Shown here: positions 1 through 11,256 of the stretch, piece by piece
How the letters are laid out: each line of letters begins with the position of its first letter
Numbering within the stretch: position 1 is the stretch's first letter
DNA from: Bigelowiella natans CCMP2755
Taxonomy: Eukaryota > Cercozoa > Chlorarachniophyceae
Assembly (NCBI GenBank): GCA_000320545.1
Contig: ADNK01000870.1
Span: 62,001-126,000 of the forward strand
DNA: 64,000 nt
Reading direction: 5' to 3'
The notes under the pieces: model-generated
What the model was told of the DNA's origin: nothing
What the model saw: the letters and a program-made list of their open reading frames with translations, nothing else
The model's database searches: none
Made by a program: the position numbers and the translations under genes

Positions 1-2559
1 CCATGCTACCTACCCCTGACAGCTGAAGAGGGAGAACGAATGATGAAGTTTGCAGAAGCTTATGAATTGATCCGGGTTTGTACCGAAAAGGCACAGAATG
101 CGTCCGAAAAAATACAGCGGGAAAAGGATTGCATTCTACAGAAAGTCGAGAAAAACTTTATGTCTGTGGCGAGGAAGCTGGAGACCGAGAAGACTCGAAT
201 CTGTCAAATGGTTAAGAAGAAGTATGGCGTTATCGAGAAGCGGCTGAGCGGCATCAAGGATCAATTAGAAAGTAGCATGGATGTTACCAAAATGACCGAG
301 AAGACTCTGAACAAGCAATCGCGTATCACCGAGTGGTCAGAGCAGAAGGCTCGCAAAGAGCTGATTCTGAAGGAGTCCGCTGCCATACTTGAAACGGTCC
401 ATCCTTTCTTGGTAGGCCTACCTTCTCTAGATGTTGCCTTCGACGACTACATATTCAGTAAGCTTCTGAGCTGTGAGAAGGATCAGAAGGATGGCAATTT
501 TCATGTCTGCGCCTTGAACATAACGCAGCCCGTGGTCGAAGGGAAATCCGTGATACAATCGGAAAAGGCGAAACGCGAGGAGGCGGAGAAGAGGCAGATA
601 GAAGAGGGAAAGGTCGGTTGATAATGTGAACCTAAATCAGAAGGGTAAGTGATATTTTCATTTTTGACCATTACATATCATTATTTTTCTCAGAGAAAAC
701 TGCGTGAGGCAAAACAGGCAGAGGAGAGAAAGACAGCTGCCGAGCGAAAGGATTGGGAAACGATGAGAGCGGCTATGCTCTCGGGTAGTGGTTCATCCTC
801 TCCAAAGAGCTTTGATGAGCCGAAAACGTGGATTCCTCTCAAGGACGCGGACAAGAAGGCCGTTGCGGCGTTCTTCGAGCATGTGAAGACCATTCAAGCC
901 TGGGAACGACGTGGGGTGCAGGCTCTACAGGAGCTCAACAACCATCACCACTACGAGACGAAGCGAGCACTCGCAGAGTTCAAAGCGCTCAATGCCCGTA
1001 TCGACAGAATTAATGCAAACACTGTCGAGTCGCTCGCAGGCACAGCCAAGCAACTCCGTCTGAAATTGCAGATCTCCATTGAGACTCTGCGCAAGCATCT
1101 CAACGAAGACTTGCCAAAGGTGGAGATTGAGCTCAACAAAAGGATCAAGGTGACCGACTTCTCTCTGCTGGAAGAGCGGAGCAAAAGCATTCGAGAATTG
1201 GTCAAAGCGACAATCGAAAAACCACATCCTTTCCTGCTCACAATGCCCAACGTTTCCATCACTCTCAGTCAAGAATTCAAAGAGGCTAAAACCGAGAAGT
1301 TGGTCACTGTCAACTGCACAGATGCGACCACCATGCCCAAATGGACTCTGGGTGTTGGTGGAGTTATTGACATGGCCGGCGGGTTCGAGGCCTTGTTGGA
1401 GACTCTTGGCGGGTTCGAGGCCTTGTTGAAGACTCTTGGCGGGTTCGAGGCCTTATGCAAGGGGGCTGGCGGGTTAGAGGCCTTGTTGAAGACTCTTGGC
1501 GGGTTCGAGGCCTTGTTGAAGACTCTTGGCGGATTCGAGGCCTTATGCAAGGGGGCTGGCGGGTTCGAGGCCTTATGCAAGGGGGCTGGCGGATTCGAGG
1601 CCTTGTTGAAGACTCTTGGCGGATTCGAGGCCTTGTTGAAGACTCTTGGCGGATTCGAGGCCTTATGCAAGGGGGCTGGCGGATTCGAGGCCTTATGCAA
1701 GGGGGCTGGCGGGTTCGAGGCCTTATGCAAAGGGGCTGGCGGATTCGAGGCCTTGTTGAAGACTCTTGGCGGATTCGAGGCCTTGTTGAAGACTCTTGGC
1801 GGGTTCGAGGCCTTATGCAAGGGGGCTGGCGGGTTCGAGGCCTTATGCAAGGGGGCTGGCGGATTCGAGGCCTTGTTGAAGACTCTTGGCGGATTCGAGG
1901 CCTTATGCAAGGGGGCTGGCGGGTTCGAGGCCTTATGCAAGGGGGCTGGCGGATTCGAGGCCTTGTTGAAGACTCTTGGCGGATTCGAGGCCTTATGCAA
2001 GGGGGCTGGCGGGTTCGAGGCCTTATGCAAGGGGGCTGGCGGGTTTCAGAAACTTTGCAAGGTTGGTGGTGGTTTCAAAGCGTTAGTGGATGGTGTGGGA
2101 TACGAAAACTGGTTAAGGTTGGCGGTACAACCATCTCAAATTTTCCGCAATGGGGAAAGATACCCCATGGATGTAACAGGGAATGGAAAAGTTGTGACAA
2201 GTTCAGGGAGAGCTCATGCTTTCGTGTCAGGTGCAGACAATGATCACTGCATCGTGAAGGTGGTGCAACAGGGACACTGCCCCTACAGTGGAATCGCACT
2301 TCTGAATTCTTCAAAGAAATACTCTGGTGGATCTAATGACCTCATGTGTCCATTCCAAGATGGTGACATGCGAAATGCATTTGGGGAAAAGAGGGAAACT
2401 CCCTCTTTCTCCAATGAAGCAGTTGTCATTTTCGCTCGTGAGGAGCAACACGTCACATGGTGTGTGAATGGCAAGCATGAAAGATTTGCAAGACCATCCA
2501 TTGAGACGAATTTGGTGGTGGTTTCGAATGGTGGAAGGGCAAAGTACAAAATCATGTAG
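1..2559 (+). CDS. Coiled-coil protein with 30-bp tandem repeat domain (5' end cut by window)
   Basis: The reading frame is open from base 1, and the first in-frame Met is at 40, so the gene probably begins outside the window. Exon 40-612 is followed by a phase-0 intron 613-693 (gt...ag) and exon 694-2559. The first about 350 residues are charged and helical (Lys/Glu-rich heptads), like the coiled coil that follows B-boxes in TRIM-type proteins; no zinc finger is visible here. Bases 1381-2040 encode 22 copies of a 10-residue unit (GGFEALLKTL or GGFEALCKGA), with two decayed copies after it. The last about 150 residues look like a beta-sandwich, possibly SPRY/B30.2-like. A stronger donor, GTAAGT at 645, lies after an in-frame stop at 619-621, so a truncated isoform is possible. 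Function unknown; a TRIM-like relationship is inference. Confidence 0.7.
1381..2100 (+). repeat. Coding 30-bp tandem repeat, two unit types
   Basis: There are 22 near-identical 30-bp units from 1381 to 2040 and two degenerate units to 2100. Type A encodes GGFEALLKTL and type B GGFEALCKGA. The order is AAB AABB AABBB AABB ABB ABB, a higher-order pattern. The unit length is a multiple of three, so all frames on both strands stay open and give long spurious ORFs. Near-identity of the DNA points to recent expansion or gene conversion. Confidence 0.95.
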
Positions 2560-4260
2560 GTGTTTTTTCACATGACATCAAACGATGCGACTTCGATGTT
2601 CTTGCCATGGATGCATCCCTTGTTAGTTCTTTCTTTTGTGCATCAACCCACACACATGCATGCGCACAGCCCCTGTTTGGTCCATGCGAATCACCTAGAT
2701 TCTTCTAGCCTCTGCAGAGCCGATGCTGACACGACGAGTTCTGTGGCCGTTCCAAGTGACTGCATGACTGGCGCATGGTGCATCTTGTTTCCGATGCATG
2801 CCACAATGTGACCAACCGCTGTTGACAGTTTTTGTGCAGCCACGCTCACCATGTAGAAGCTCAAACAACAATAATGAACGTGTCATAGCATGAGCATCCA
2901 GCTGTGCATCTTGCATGTCTAGGTGTGAGCAGCGCGTGCACAATGCAATGGTGCATGACACTGCTTGATCGGCATGTCTAGATGTGCGTAGCAGTGACAA
3001 CTGTGCTAGTGCGGTCAATCTTGTCACGCATCGATCCCCCAAGCATGCCTGGGACAAGTGACAACGCAACCATGCCGACTCATTGGCGTTCATTGTGAGC
3101 ATGCAATGATGCAATGAACATCATTGGAATGAATGCTGTCTGCAGACTGGCGAACGATGCATTCATTCGTGCGCATCGTTGAGATTTCACAATGTTTTGT
3201 GAAGCTTTGCAACAACAAACACACGCGTTTCTGTTTTTCATGTCACGTCTAGACGTCGTGCATGTGGTGTCACACAAATGTCTAGACATGCTGCAGTGCA
3301 GCTGTTCACACGCCGTTGTTACAGTCTAGCGCAGGCAGCCTTGCAGCAGCCATTCTAGCATTCTAGCATTCTAGCATTGCACTCTAGCATTCATGCATCT
3401 TGTGTCGCGGTGACGATGGCGCCGCTACCGCGCAAATACAGGGACATATATGTCCATGTACGTGTACGCGTAAGGAACACATGTACCCATGCACACCACA
3501 TGCACCTAAAAAGCACACATGCTCTGTGGATGCATGCATGTACATGTGAGCGCTGTCATTTGGCACACATGTAGCTATGGGTACATGTGAAGTACGCGAT
3601 GTACACATGTCGTAGACGGCTACACGTATAGGGACATGCATGTCCATGTACAAACACGTGAAACGTGAGAGGTGAATTGCAAATTTGATCACTGTCATCT
3701 AGCTTCAATCACGTCTCACTGTGTGAACGACTTTGTGAAACATGTGTGATCAAATGAAAGCATCGTGGAAGCCCAAGTTCGCGATGAGAGGATCTAGCCA
3801 TTGCGTTGTCACGCCTGCAATGTCTAGATGTGCATGTGGCTCAGCTTTCGTTTCAAAATCGATGGATCTAGTGATTGAAGCTGAAGATGACTCCATCATT
3901 GACAAATGAATGCGCGCTCATTGCTGGCGATGCGCCACATTGAACAACGAGGTTTGACTCACGTCACAATGTCCTAGATGTTGTTGATTCACACATGTGC
4001 ATCATCCGTGCATGCTTGTCGCACGCGTCATCACAACTGCAGTAAATGTGGTAGCTGCCTCATGCTAATGATAACATGCACGTGCACATGCCAGCATATC
4101 ACATCTAACACGTTTGAGTTTGCAGTTCGTGCCAATCCATGGGATTGTCGAAACAGCATTGACTTAACAAAATCGTCTTCGGACGCACTGCGGACATGAA
4201 TATTTTTAGCATGAACATGATTGCAAGCAAGTGCCCTAAACAATTAACACTTTTACATTA
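2560..4260. other. Gene-free CTAG/CATG-rich block at a tail-to-tail junction
   Basis: I find no supportable gene. The stretch is full of words such as TCTAGATGTGC (about 2975, 3825), TCTAGACGT (3246), ATTCTAGC repeats (3350-3380) and alternating CATGCA/ACATGT runs. It lies between the 3' ends of two convergent genes. Several ORFs of about 100-140 codons occur here but overlap on both strands and have His/Cys-biased composition. Confidence 0.7.
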
Positions 4261-4272
4261 CATCGGCGGCGT

Positions 4273-4345
4273 GTAGCCGCCGCTTTGCATAGCTACATTA
4301 GGATGATAATTGAAAAAATATAATCATTTCATTATATTCGTTTCA
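4273..4345 (+). repeat. Dispersed TAGGATGA element, copy A
   Basis: Contains TAGCCGCCGCTTTGCATAG, then ATTAGGATGATAATTGAAAA and AATCATTTCATTATATTCG. The same ordered blocks recur in copies at 20169, 55815 (reverse), 56218, 59788 and 60085. It ends two bases before the stop codon (4348-4350) of the minus-strand gene, so it lies in that gene's 3' region in antisense orientation. Confidence 0.85.
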
Positions 4346-4347
4346 CA

Positions 4348-7300
4348 TTATAACGGTGGACCTGTAGCACCACTGAAATAAGGATCATTTATTCCGAAAT
4401 CTGCCTTCTCTTTAGCGATTTGAATCATTTTCTGTGCCTTCCTTTCTTTCAATAATTCTTCATCACAATCGTGATCTGAATGCTATATGACCAAACGAAC
4501 GTAGATGAGAAACAATATAGACGGGAGAATGTGAAAAAAAAGGGAATCTTGAAGAGAAAGGAGTATCGTGATGCAATGAGAATATACGTCAACACACCAC
4601 AAATCCTGGCATATGCGTTTGATCATCTTTCGTGGGATCGTAGTTCGGGTCTATTTCTGAGATATAATGAAGTGGGCAATGTCATGGGCATTGAGAATGC
4701 TTGGAGAAGGAGATGGAGTAAGAAGAACATCGAAAATACGGAATTACACACGATAACAGAGCTAAGCAAAGCTTTTTCAGAGAATGATTACTTTGGAGAA
4801 ATTGCCCATTCATCTGAAATCAGTACTACCTTTCATTTTTCTTGTGTGCCGTTCTTCGGCATGAATGCATCTGTGAATCAATTATATCATCAACATGCTT
4901 CCTCCTACCGACTACATTTGCCACATAAGAATTAGACTCATGATACTCATTTGGTATGCTGCAAGTCATATGAAATCTCGAAAGGATGGAAGTAATAACG
5001 CATATGATGAGATATGATGACGAAGATTGTACGCTACGAAACTATTAGAATGGTTACCCAAAGTATTTGTTGTTGAGCGCCTCTTCTAGCAAACTAATGA
5101 TCGATACGAAGACAAAGCTGGTAAATTTACGGCTAGTGCTGCTGCTGCTGCATTACGGCGTATTAAGAAAACTTAGCACACGTACACACACACACACACT
5201 ATATATATATATATATATATATATCACCTAAAGGAAGATCTGAAAACCCAAACATCTGCATGCTCTTTTGGGAGTATCAGATACGCTCCTTTTTCTACGA
5301 AACCTATGATGAAATAGTAGTGTACCATGAATAGAACAATATCATTTTGAAGCGTTATCGCTGTTCTTCTCCCTCGAAACTATTGTGACGTTTCTTCTTC
5401 GTCTAATGCTTTGTCATGATAATTGTTGTTGTGTTATCTTCGTGTTACTCACTACCCATTGCCTCGAAGAACTTCTTCACGCCAATCATGGGATGCAAGT
5501 CACATGTTTTTATCTCACGTGCTCTAAGCAGGAAACAACAAGAAATACAGTGACTGGTTCCTTTCGATTTGCTTCTTTGGATATACACACCACCAACACT
5601 TTCTAATATAACATATCACGTTTTCCCTTCAACTGCTGATACATATTTTCTATGATGTGAATTCACTTAAACTACTTGCATTCATCTTCCTTCGACAGAC
5701 AAGGATCATAACCAACTGCTACTACAACTTCTGCTACCGACTACTGCTACTATTACTTTTCATCGTGGGGGTCATTGTACAGCTTTCTCACGAAGTAGCT
5801 AATTGAGATGAAGGCCTACATGATGATAAATATTACAAGCAGCAGAATGCTGGTGTTACCTACTGCTATTGTCGTATCTGCAGTAGCACATACTACTACT
5901 AGTAGTACTAGTACAATTAGTTTGACTCTATTACCTCTTTAGCCTCTTTGTAGTCGTTGAGCTTCATATCGACTAGAATATCACCAAGCTGTGGTAGCGT
6001 TGAACCAACGGATAAGACAATTGCAAGTTTTCTTCCCCTCACAAGTAAACAACAACATCATCATCGTTTGGTAGTAGTAAGGAGTGATACTAGCGCATAC
6101 CTCCACGTACACCTCCAGCAGCCATGATGAATTGCTCTGTGACCACAATCATCATCAACAACATCACTATCATCGCCTCGGGTAAGCAGCATCAAATGAT
6201 TCAATAGAGTGATAGAAAAGAAAACAGTAGCCATTGTATGAGGAACTTTGGATGTAACATGAACCAACAGCAGCAGAGGTGTATATATCACACTGCTTTT
6301 GAAGGTGTTAAAAATAGGAGTTTCACATGGCCGTCTCATACAGCTAAAAGATAATATCTCAAGTAGTAGTGGCACCATGATCGCTGCTGCTGCTACTACT
6401 ACTACTACTACTACTACTACTAGTAGTAGTAGTAGTAGTGCTTGATGTCAGTTATAATTAGCGTACTTCAGTGAGAGGTCGTCGTGGAAACTCTAGCTCT
6501 TCCGGTATATGCTCCCTTTCATTGGAAGAGGAAGAAGAAGAAGAAGAAGAAGAAGAAGAAGAAGAAATCGATAGTAAGCAACAAAAGTATGTATAAGACG
6601 CAGTTATTCGCAAATAAATCAAATCGATGTTATTGTTCGACTCATGTCCTTGTTGAGGAAACAAATAAGAAGTACTTGCTTGTAGGAGAGGCTTAGTCAT
6701 AGTAGTAATACTTGTAGTAGTAGTAGTAGTAACATGCAGAAGTAGGAGCACGATACATCTACCCATTATTTGCTATTACTCGCAATCACGTACCTCATCT
6801 CCATCAACGTCGGCCCTTCAGCACGGTTGCGGAACTCTTCGACGTTCCTAAAGAGTGGGGGGGGAGAAGAAGATGAAGGAGGAGGACGACGAAATCCAGG
6901 TGGAATACCCTTTCTCTTTTCTCTTGTTCTCTCTACTATTATCATCGATAGTACTAATGAAAAGTAGAAATACTCATAGTAACGTATAGAACAGTGCAGC
7001 ATCATCATCTGTTAATAATGGGCAAATACCGATTCAATACTTCTCTGAATCTATCCATCTCTTGCTGTATTTCGTCTACAGTCTTGTTGGACTCAAGATA
7101 CCTTCGATATTAGTAGCAGCAACAACAACAACAACAACGATGGTGATGATGATGATTATAATAATAATAATAACGATGATGATACAAAAAGAACACTGCC
7201 AGCACGATTTTTGGTACACGTTCTCCTTTGCCTTAAATGGTGTCGTTGTTGTTGTTTTCGGTATTGGTCTTGCACGTTTAGTATGCGGATGATGTGTATC

Positions 7301-7576
7301 CTTACAATTCATCTTCCTTTTCGTAGGCAAGTCGCTCGATCTCGCTGGAGTGAAATAACGGTCATTAAAAAGTAGCACAACACGAATAACAACCAAACTA
7401 TTACGATCTAATTACGGTTGATGAATTAATTTTCTCCATTGTCTCCCTCCCCCTCTAGCTTCCTCCTGTATGTTTGTCTTTTTGGTTGTCTTTTTTTTCA
7501 TGTTTTCTCCACACTGTTTGATGTCGTAATCATCCCGCTCTCGGATTCTTTTCTTTTCCTCCAATAACTTCTCTGA

Positions 7577-7617
<41 letters not shown>

Positions 7618-8123
7618 AAAAGAACAAAAAGAGACGAGAGGTTGCAATAATTTAGTACTTGAATGCAAATAGCATCATCATCATCATCATCATCATCGTC
7701 ATCCTCATTAGGTCAGCAGTGCATCTACTAGTATATCTGCAACAAGAACCCCTCTTTTGTAACGTCAGACTAGTTAGATAGTGTAGGCAATGCGTGCTGC
7801 TGCTACTACTATTACTTTCCCATAAGGAAATAGAGCTTTGGATTGAAACTGGGGTGTACTTCTCCGGTACTTGATACTTGTTTAAATAGACGACTACTGA
7901 CACAATAACTACAACTACTACCACTGCTGCTACTACCACCTTGAATGGCTTCCTCTTCTCGTTCTCCTATATCACTTCCCTCTTCATCAATCTAAAGTTT
8001 GTTTATTTATACACACCAACACTGTTGATAATGAGAATGTAGCTTGGATTGATGTACCATACAGCTAAAACATATATACTGATCACATCTATTCCTGGTG
8101 TGCACGTATCTCAAATAAATATA

Positions 8124-8154
<31 letters not shown>

Positions 8155-8609
8155 TTGTTTCTTCTTTTTCTTCTTCTTCTTCTTCTTCTTGCTGTTGTTT
8201 CTCTTAACATGACCCCTGCGTCTCGAGTGAAATTGCTTCTAAGCTCTTGCTTGTATAGCATGTCGTTTTTGAGATGCACACGTCGTGTCCACCTGATTGC
8301 CAATGACGACAAGAAGAAGAAGAAGAAGAAGAAATTGCAATGAGAAACAATATCAGTAATTCATATTTATAATCATCAGTAGGTAGTATTAGCCTGTGGT
8401 AGTTGTGGAAATCAAAAGGAACATAGTTGCGTAGCCAAACAATTGTGTTGGGTGAAAATGGCTGCTCGTGTTCGTCATCCATACTTTCTAGGCTGATATC
8501 GTCTTAGCTTTTCATCTTCCACAAACCTAGTTAAATGTACAATAAATAATACATCTACACTTACACTCAGCAGCAATAGCATCACCACCACCACCAGCAA
8601 AGAAGTCAT

Positions 8610-8643
<34 letters not shown>

Positions 8644-9302
8644 GTAGCACCAGATGCACGCATATAACATAAATACATACTGCTGCATACTGATATATTT
8701 GGTGAATTGCGGTGAATGACTTCATAACACGCAACTTAAACCCATTCGAATGTTTTATACGGCTGCTACTGGAAAGCAATCATTATATGAATATAAATGT
8801 TTCTTCAGAAGGCCTCTACCCACCCCCTATATCCAAGAGCTGCTGTTCGGTCTGGAGTGTTCAATTCCTAAAACAACATCGTGGTATCTCCATTGTTACT
8901 ACCATCGATTGCCCAAGTAAAATTGAATCTTGGACAAATAAGTAGTTGTAGTAGTAGTAGCAGGACCACCACCACCACCAGCATAAGCAGCATCAAGGAG
9001 AAGCAACATGCTACATCTTGAACGAGAAGGTGGACGTATAGACTGCTTATAATCGTATGCAGCTCTTGATACAGCTGCAGATACATGATTTACACTACTT
9101 CTACCGCTGCTGCTACTAACAATAATACTACTGAGCGATTTTAGCTCTTCTTGAATGATAGAAAGATGGATATTTGATTCATATAAAAACTATGTTGTTT
9201 GTGTTCGAAAGAGAATGTAATACATCCGCAGTTAAGTCTGCAGAGAGAGCGTCTGCATCAGCGTCCATGACTTTTGCAAACATAAGTTTCTCCACCTATG
9301 GC

Positions 9303-9337
<35 letters not shown>

Positions 9338-9906
9338 AATCGTAAGCATATCATTGTCGCAGTGAATGGTCGCGGTAATTATAACCACCGACTACAAGAT
9401 TGAATTCTGTTAATATTTCATGCCTTATGGCTGTGTTGTCACCTTCTGCTTGACGAATGAGATATGTGTATAGTAGTAAATTCTTTAGATGGTAAAGAAC
9501 CTACCTTTGAGAAGTTCCCATTTGTAACCCATTTTCCACCAAGGTTTTCCCAAGGTCGTCCATGCTCCATCTCCCACTCTTCTTTCTTCAGAATTATAAC
9601 AATGTAATGGTCACATATGCTACAACATTATTAATACGCCATATCAGTGAAGCTGATTATTTAAATCGGCAGTTGTATAAAATTTGTCGTTTTTGGTTAC
9701 TTATTCTAAGGGTCTTTAAATACTAATGTGAGATGACGCATACTTACCTCAATTTCTTCTCTTTCTTTCTTCTCCTTTGCTTCTCTCCTTTTCACACCCT
9801 CCTCTGACTTTTCGGATTTCTCCATCTCCTAAATACCATATAGTTCCTACTCAATACGTGCGTGATTGACTAATCAGCTCCCTCCTTCCCACACACACAC
9901 CACATC

Positions 9907-9947
<41 letters not shown>

Positions 9948-11088
9948 GCAGACGACGATGGTGATGATGATGATGATTATCGATCACGTTGTCGAGGTAA
10001 CCTGGCGGTTCATTTCGTCGATTTCCTTCAATACTTGATCCATAGGCTTGGTGTAATTGCCAGATATATTCAGGCGTTTCAATCGTGAAGATGCTTGCTC
10101 AAGCATATCCTGTGAAGAAAAGGTATTATTGGAGCAACAATCCCGTTGTTCAGATTTTTATCTAATTAATTCTAACATAAATATTTCTTGAAAGAGAACT
10201 AGACTTTCAATGTTCGACGGAACCAATTCCATTCGCCACTGGCTCTATTGGCGTTTGCTGTTGCTGCCCCTCCCAATAGTTTTGCTACAATGCGACGAAG
10301 AGAGATTTACTTCTATTTTTGTCGCCTAATAGGCTGCTCTAGTCGCTAGTCCCAACTATCGTTGCAGCTTCTCGAAATTTATACCTCGCTACCGCTGAGA
10401 ACATCAAGCCCTTTCATTGATCGCGCTCTCAAGTGTTCCTCTGTTTTATTTCCCAAGGCCTTGCTGTTTACAACCATTTCCACATTGAAGTTTGTTTCAT
10501 TAGATGTAGGAACGAATGAGAAGGAGCAGGAGGAGGAGGAAGAGGAGGAGGAGAAGGGCTGTGCGTTTTACTAGAAAGGAAAAATGAAGTATGATATGCG
10601 AGATGTATTATCATAATCATTTGTAAGTAGTCGCAGTCAGTAAGCGGTTCTAATTACGCAGCAGCAGCAGCAGCAGAGAGAACGATGATGAATAGTAAAG
10701 AACAGCATAAACCTAAATTCTGCGAAGTCACGCTCAAAGCCAGGGTCACCAATCCACCGTGCCTCTACCTTCCTTTCAGATCTAATCGATTATGTCGCAA
10801 TCGTAGCATTAGGAGAGGGTTAGGGTTAGGGTTAGGGTTAGGGTTAGGGTTAGGGTTAGGGTTAGGGTTTTCGAAGAGTGTGATTGAGTCTGCAAGAAAG
10901 TTGTTCTCATCTACTGGTACCCACCCGTCGTCGCTGTGACCTGCGAAGCCCCACTCTTTACCACCCCTGATACTGTGTAGCCTTTTTATTGTCACTCTCC
11001 GACGGCTGACTTTCCTTTGGACGGAACACGCAAGGGCCAGGTGCACAATGATGATGAGAAAAAGAGGGCCTGCCCGGGACCGAGCCAT
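4348..11088 (-). CDS. Large multi-exon protein with signal-peptide/transit-like leader; function unknown
   Basis: A minus-strand chain of about 20 short exons. The start at 11088 gives MARSRAGPLFLIIIVHLALA followed by an Arg-rich stretch (RKVSRRR), the form of a bipartite secondary-plastid leader. Clear phase-matched exons include 10002-10109 (MLEQASSRLKRLN), 8485-8526 (FVEDEKLRRYQPRK), 7940-7991 (IDEEGSDIGEREEEAIQ) and 7306-7344 (EIERLAYEKEDE); downstream sequence includes REHIPEELEFPRRPLTE and ends in DPYFSGATGPPL with the stop at 4348-4350. The protein is rich in charged coiled-coil segments and I do not recognise a family. Introns carry dense microsatellites. Some joins (near 9480, 8940, 5060 and 10560) are unresolved, and a (TTAGGG)8 tract sits just downstream of the leader. 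Head-to-head with the next gene, 168 bp away. Confidence 0.7.
5179..5225. repeat. (AC)n(TA)n microsatellite in intron
   Basis: Dinucleotide run of CACACACA followed by TATATATA inside an intron of the minus-strand gene 4348-11088. Confidence 0.95.
6391..6439. repeat. Palindromic (CTA)n(TAG)n microsatellite
   Basis: About nine CTA units run directly into about six TAG units. Because TAG is the reverse complement of CTA, the tract is a near-perfect inverted repeat able to fold into a hairpin. It is in an intron of the minus-strand gene. Confidence 0.95.
6529..6566. repeat. (GAA)n microsatellite
   Basis: Uninterrupted GAA run immediately upstream (in gene sense) of the exon encoding REHIPEELEF; on the minus strand it forms a (TTC)n polypyrimidine tract before the acceptor. 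Confidence 0.9.
7577..7618. repeat. (TAG)n microsatellite
   Basis: About 13 tandem TAG units beside the exon encoding KLLEEKKRIRERDDYD in the minus-strand gene; on the coding strand it reads (CTA)n up to the acceptor TTTCAG. Confidence 0.95.
8613..8644. repeat. (CAT)n microsatellite
   Basis: About ten tandem CAT units in an intron. Similar CAT/ATG runs lie at 7672-7700 and 9303-9337 in the same gene, with (ATT)n at 8127-8155 and (TTC)n at 8160-8192. Confidence 0.95.
9907..9946. repeat. (CA)n microsatellite
   Basis: About 20 CA units in the intron between the exons at 9750-9830 and 10002-10109 of the minus-strand gene. Confidence 0.95.
10815..10868 (+). repeat. Interstitial telomere-type repeat (TTAGGG)8
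   Basis: Eight perfect TAGGGT units (10821-10868) preceded by one variant (GAGGGT). In the minus-strand gene the tract is either in the first intron or in the frame that begins at 11088, where CCCTAA repeats would encode alternating Asn-Pro. TTAGGG is the telomere repeat of many protists, so this may be the organism's own telomere sequence inserted at a repaired break. Confidence 0.97.
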
Positions 11089-11256
11089 CGGAGAGAGCCG
11101 CCACGAGAACTCAATCCTTGATTGCTTATTACTGCGACATGCCTTTTCCCTTGACGCAGATGCATTTTCCCCTTTCCCGACAGCATGGAATCCTCTTCAT
11201 TTCTTCTTTACGACATAGTACTCGTTGAAAAACTTCACTTTTGAGAAGAAGGAAGA
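11089..11256. promoter_or_regulatory. Bidirectional promoter interval (168 bp)
   Basis: The start codons of the genes read leftward from 11088 and rightward from 11257 are only 168 bp apart, so both promoters must share or overlap this interval. I see no clear TATA box. Inferred from gene positions only. Confidence 0.5.

Noticed and set aside
1269-2030. 253-codon minus-strand ORF across the 30-bp repeat
   Set aside because: Artefact: the 30-bp unit contains no stop in several frames, so all stay open; the plus-strand frame continues into non-repeat coding sequence on both sides.
1381-2040. Possible CRISPR-like array (30-bp direct repeats)
   Set aside because: There are no spacers; units are contiguous and in coding frame, and the genome is eukaryotic.
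1455-2243. 262-codon plus-strand ORF in a second frame of the repeat
   Set aside because: Same artefact; it begins and ends within or just past the array and has no non-repeat domain.
4480-4935. 151-codon plus-strand ORF (MLYDQTNVDEKQYRRE...)
   Set aside because: Lies inside an intron of the minus-strand gene 4348-11088, has no recognisable domain and no splice or neighbour support. Kept only as a remote possibility.
9480-9590. Alternative frame of one exon reading GDGAWTTLGKPWWKMGYKW
   Set aside because: Attractive sequence, but the upstream exon ending EREEIE joins in phase only with the frame reading EEWEMEHGRPWENLGGKW.
10685-10939. Plus-strand ORF with (Gly-Leu)n
   Set aside because: The dipeptide run is the translation of the TTAGGG tract; real exons here are on the minus strand.
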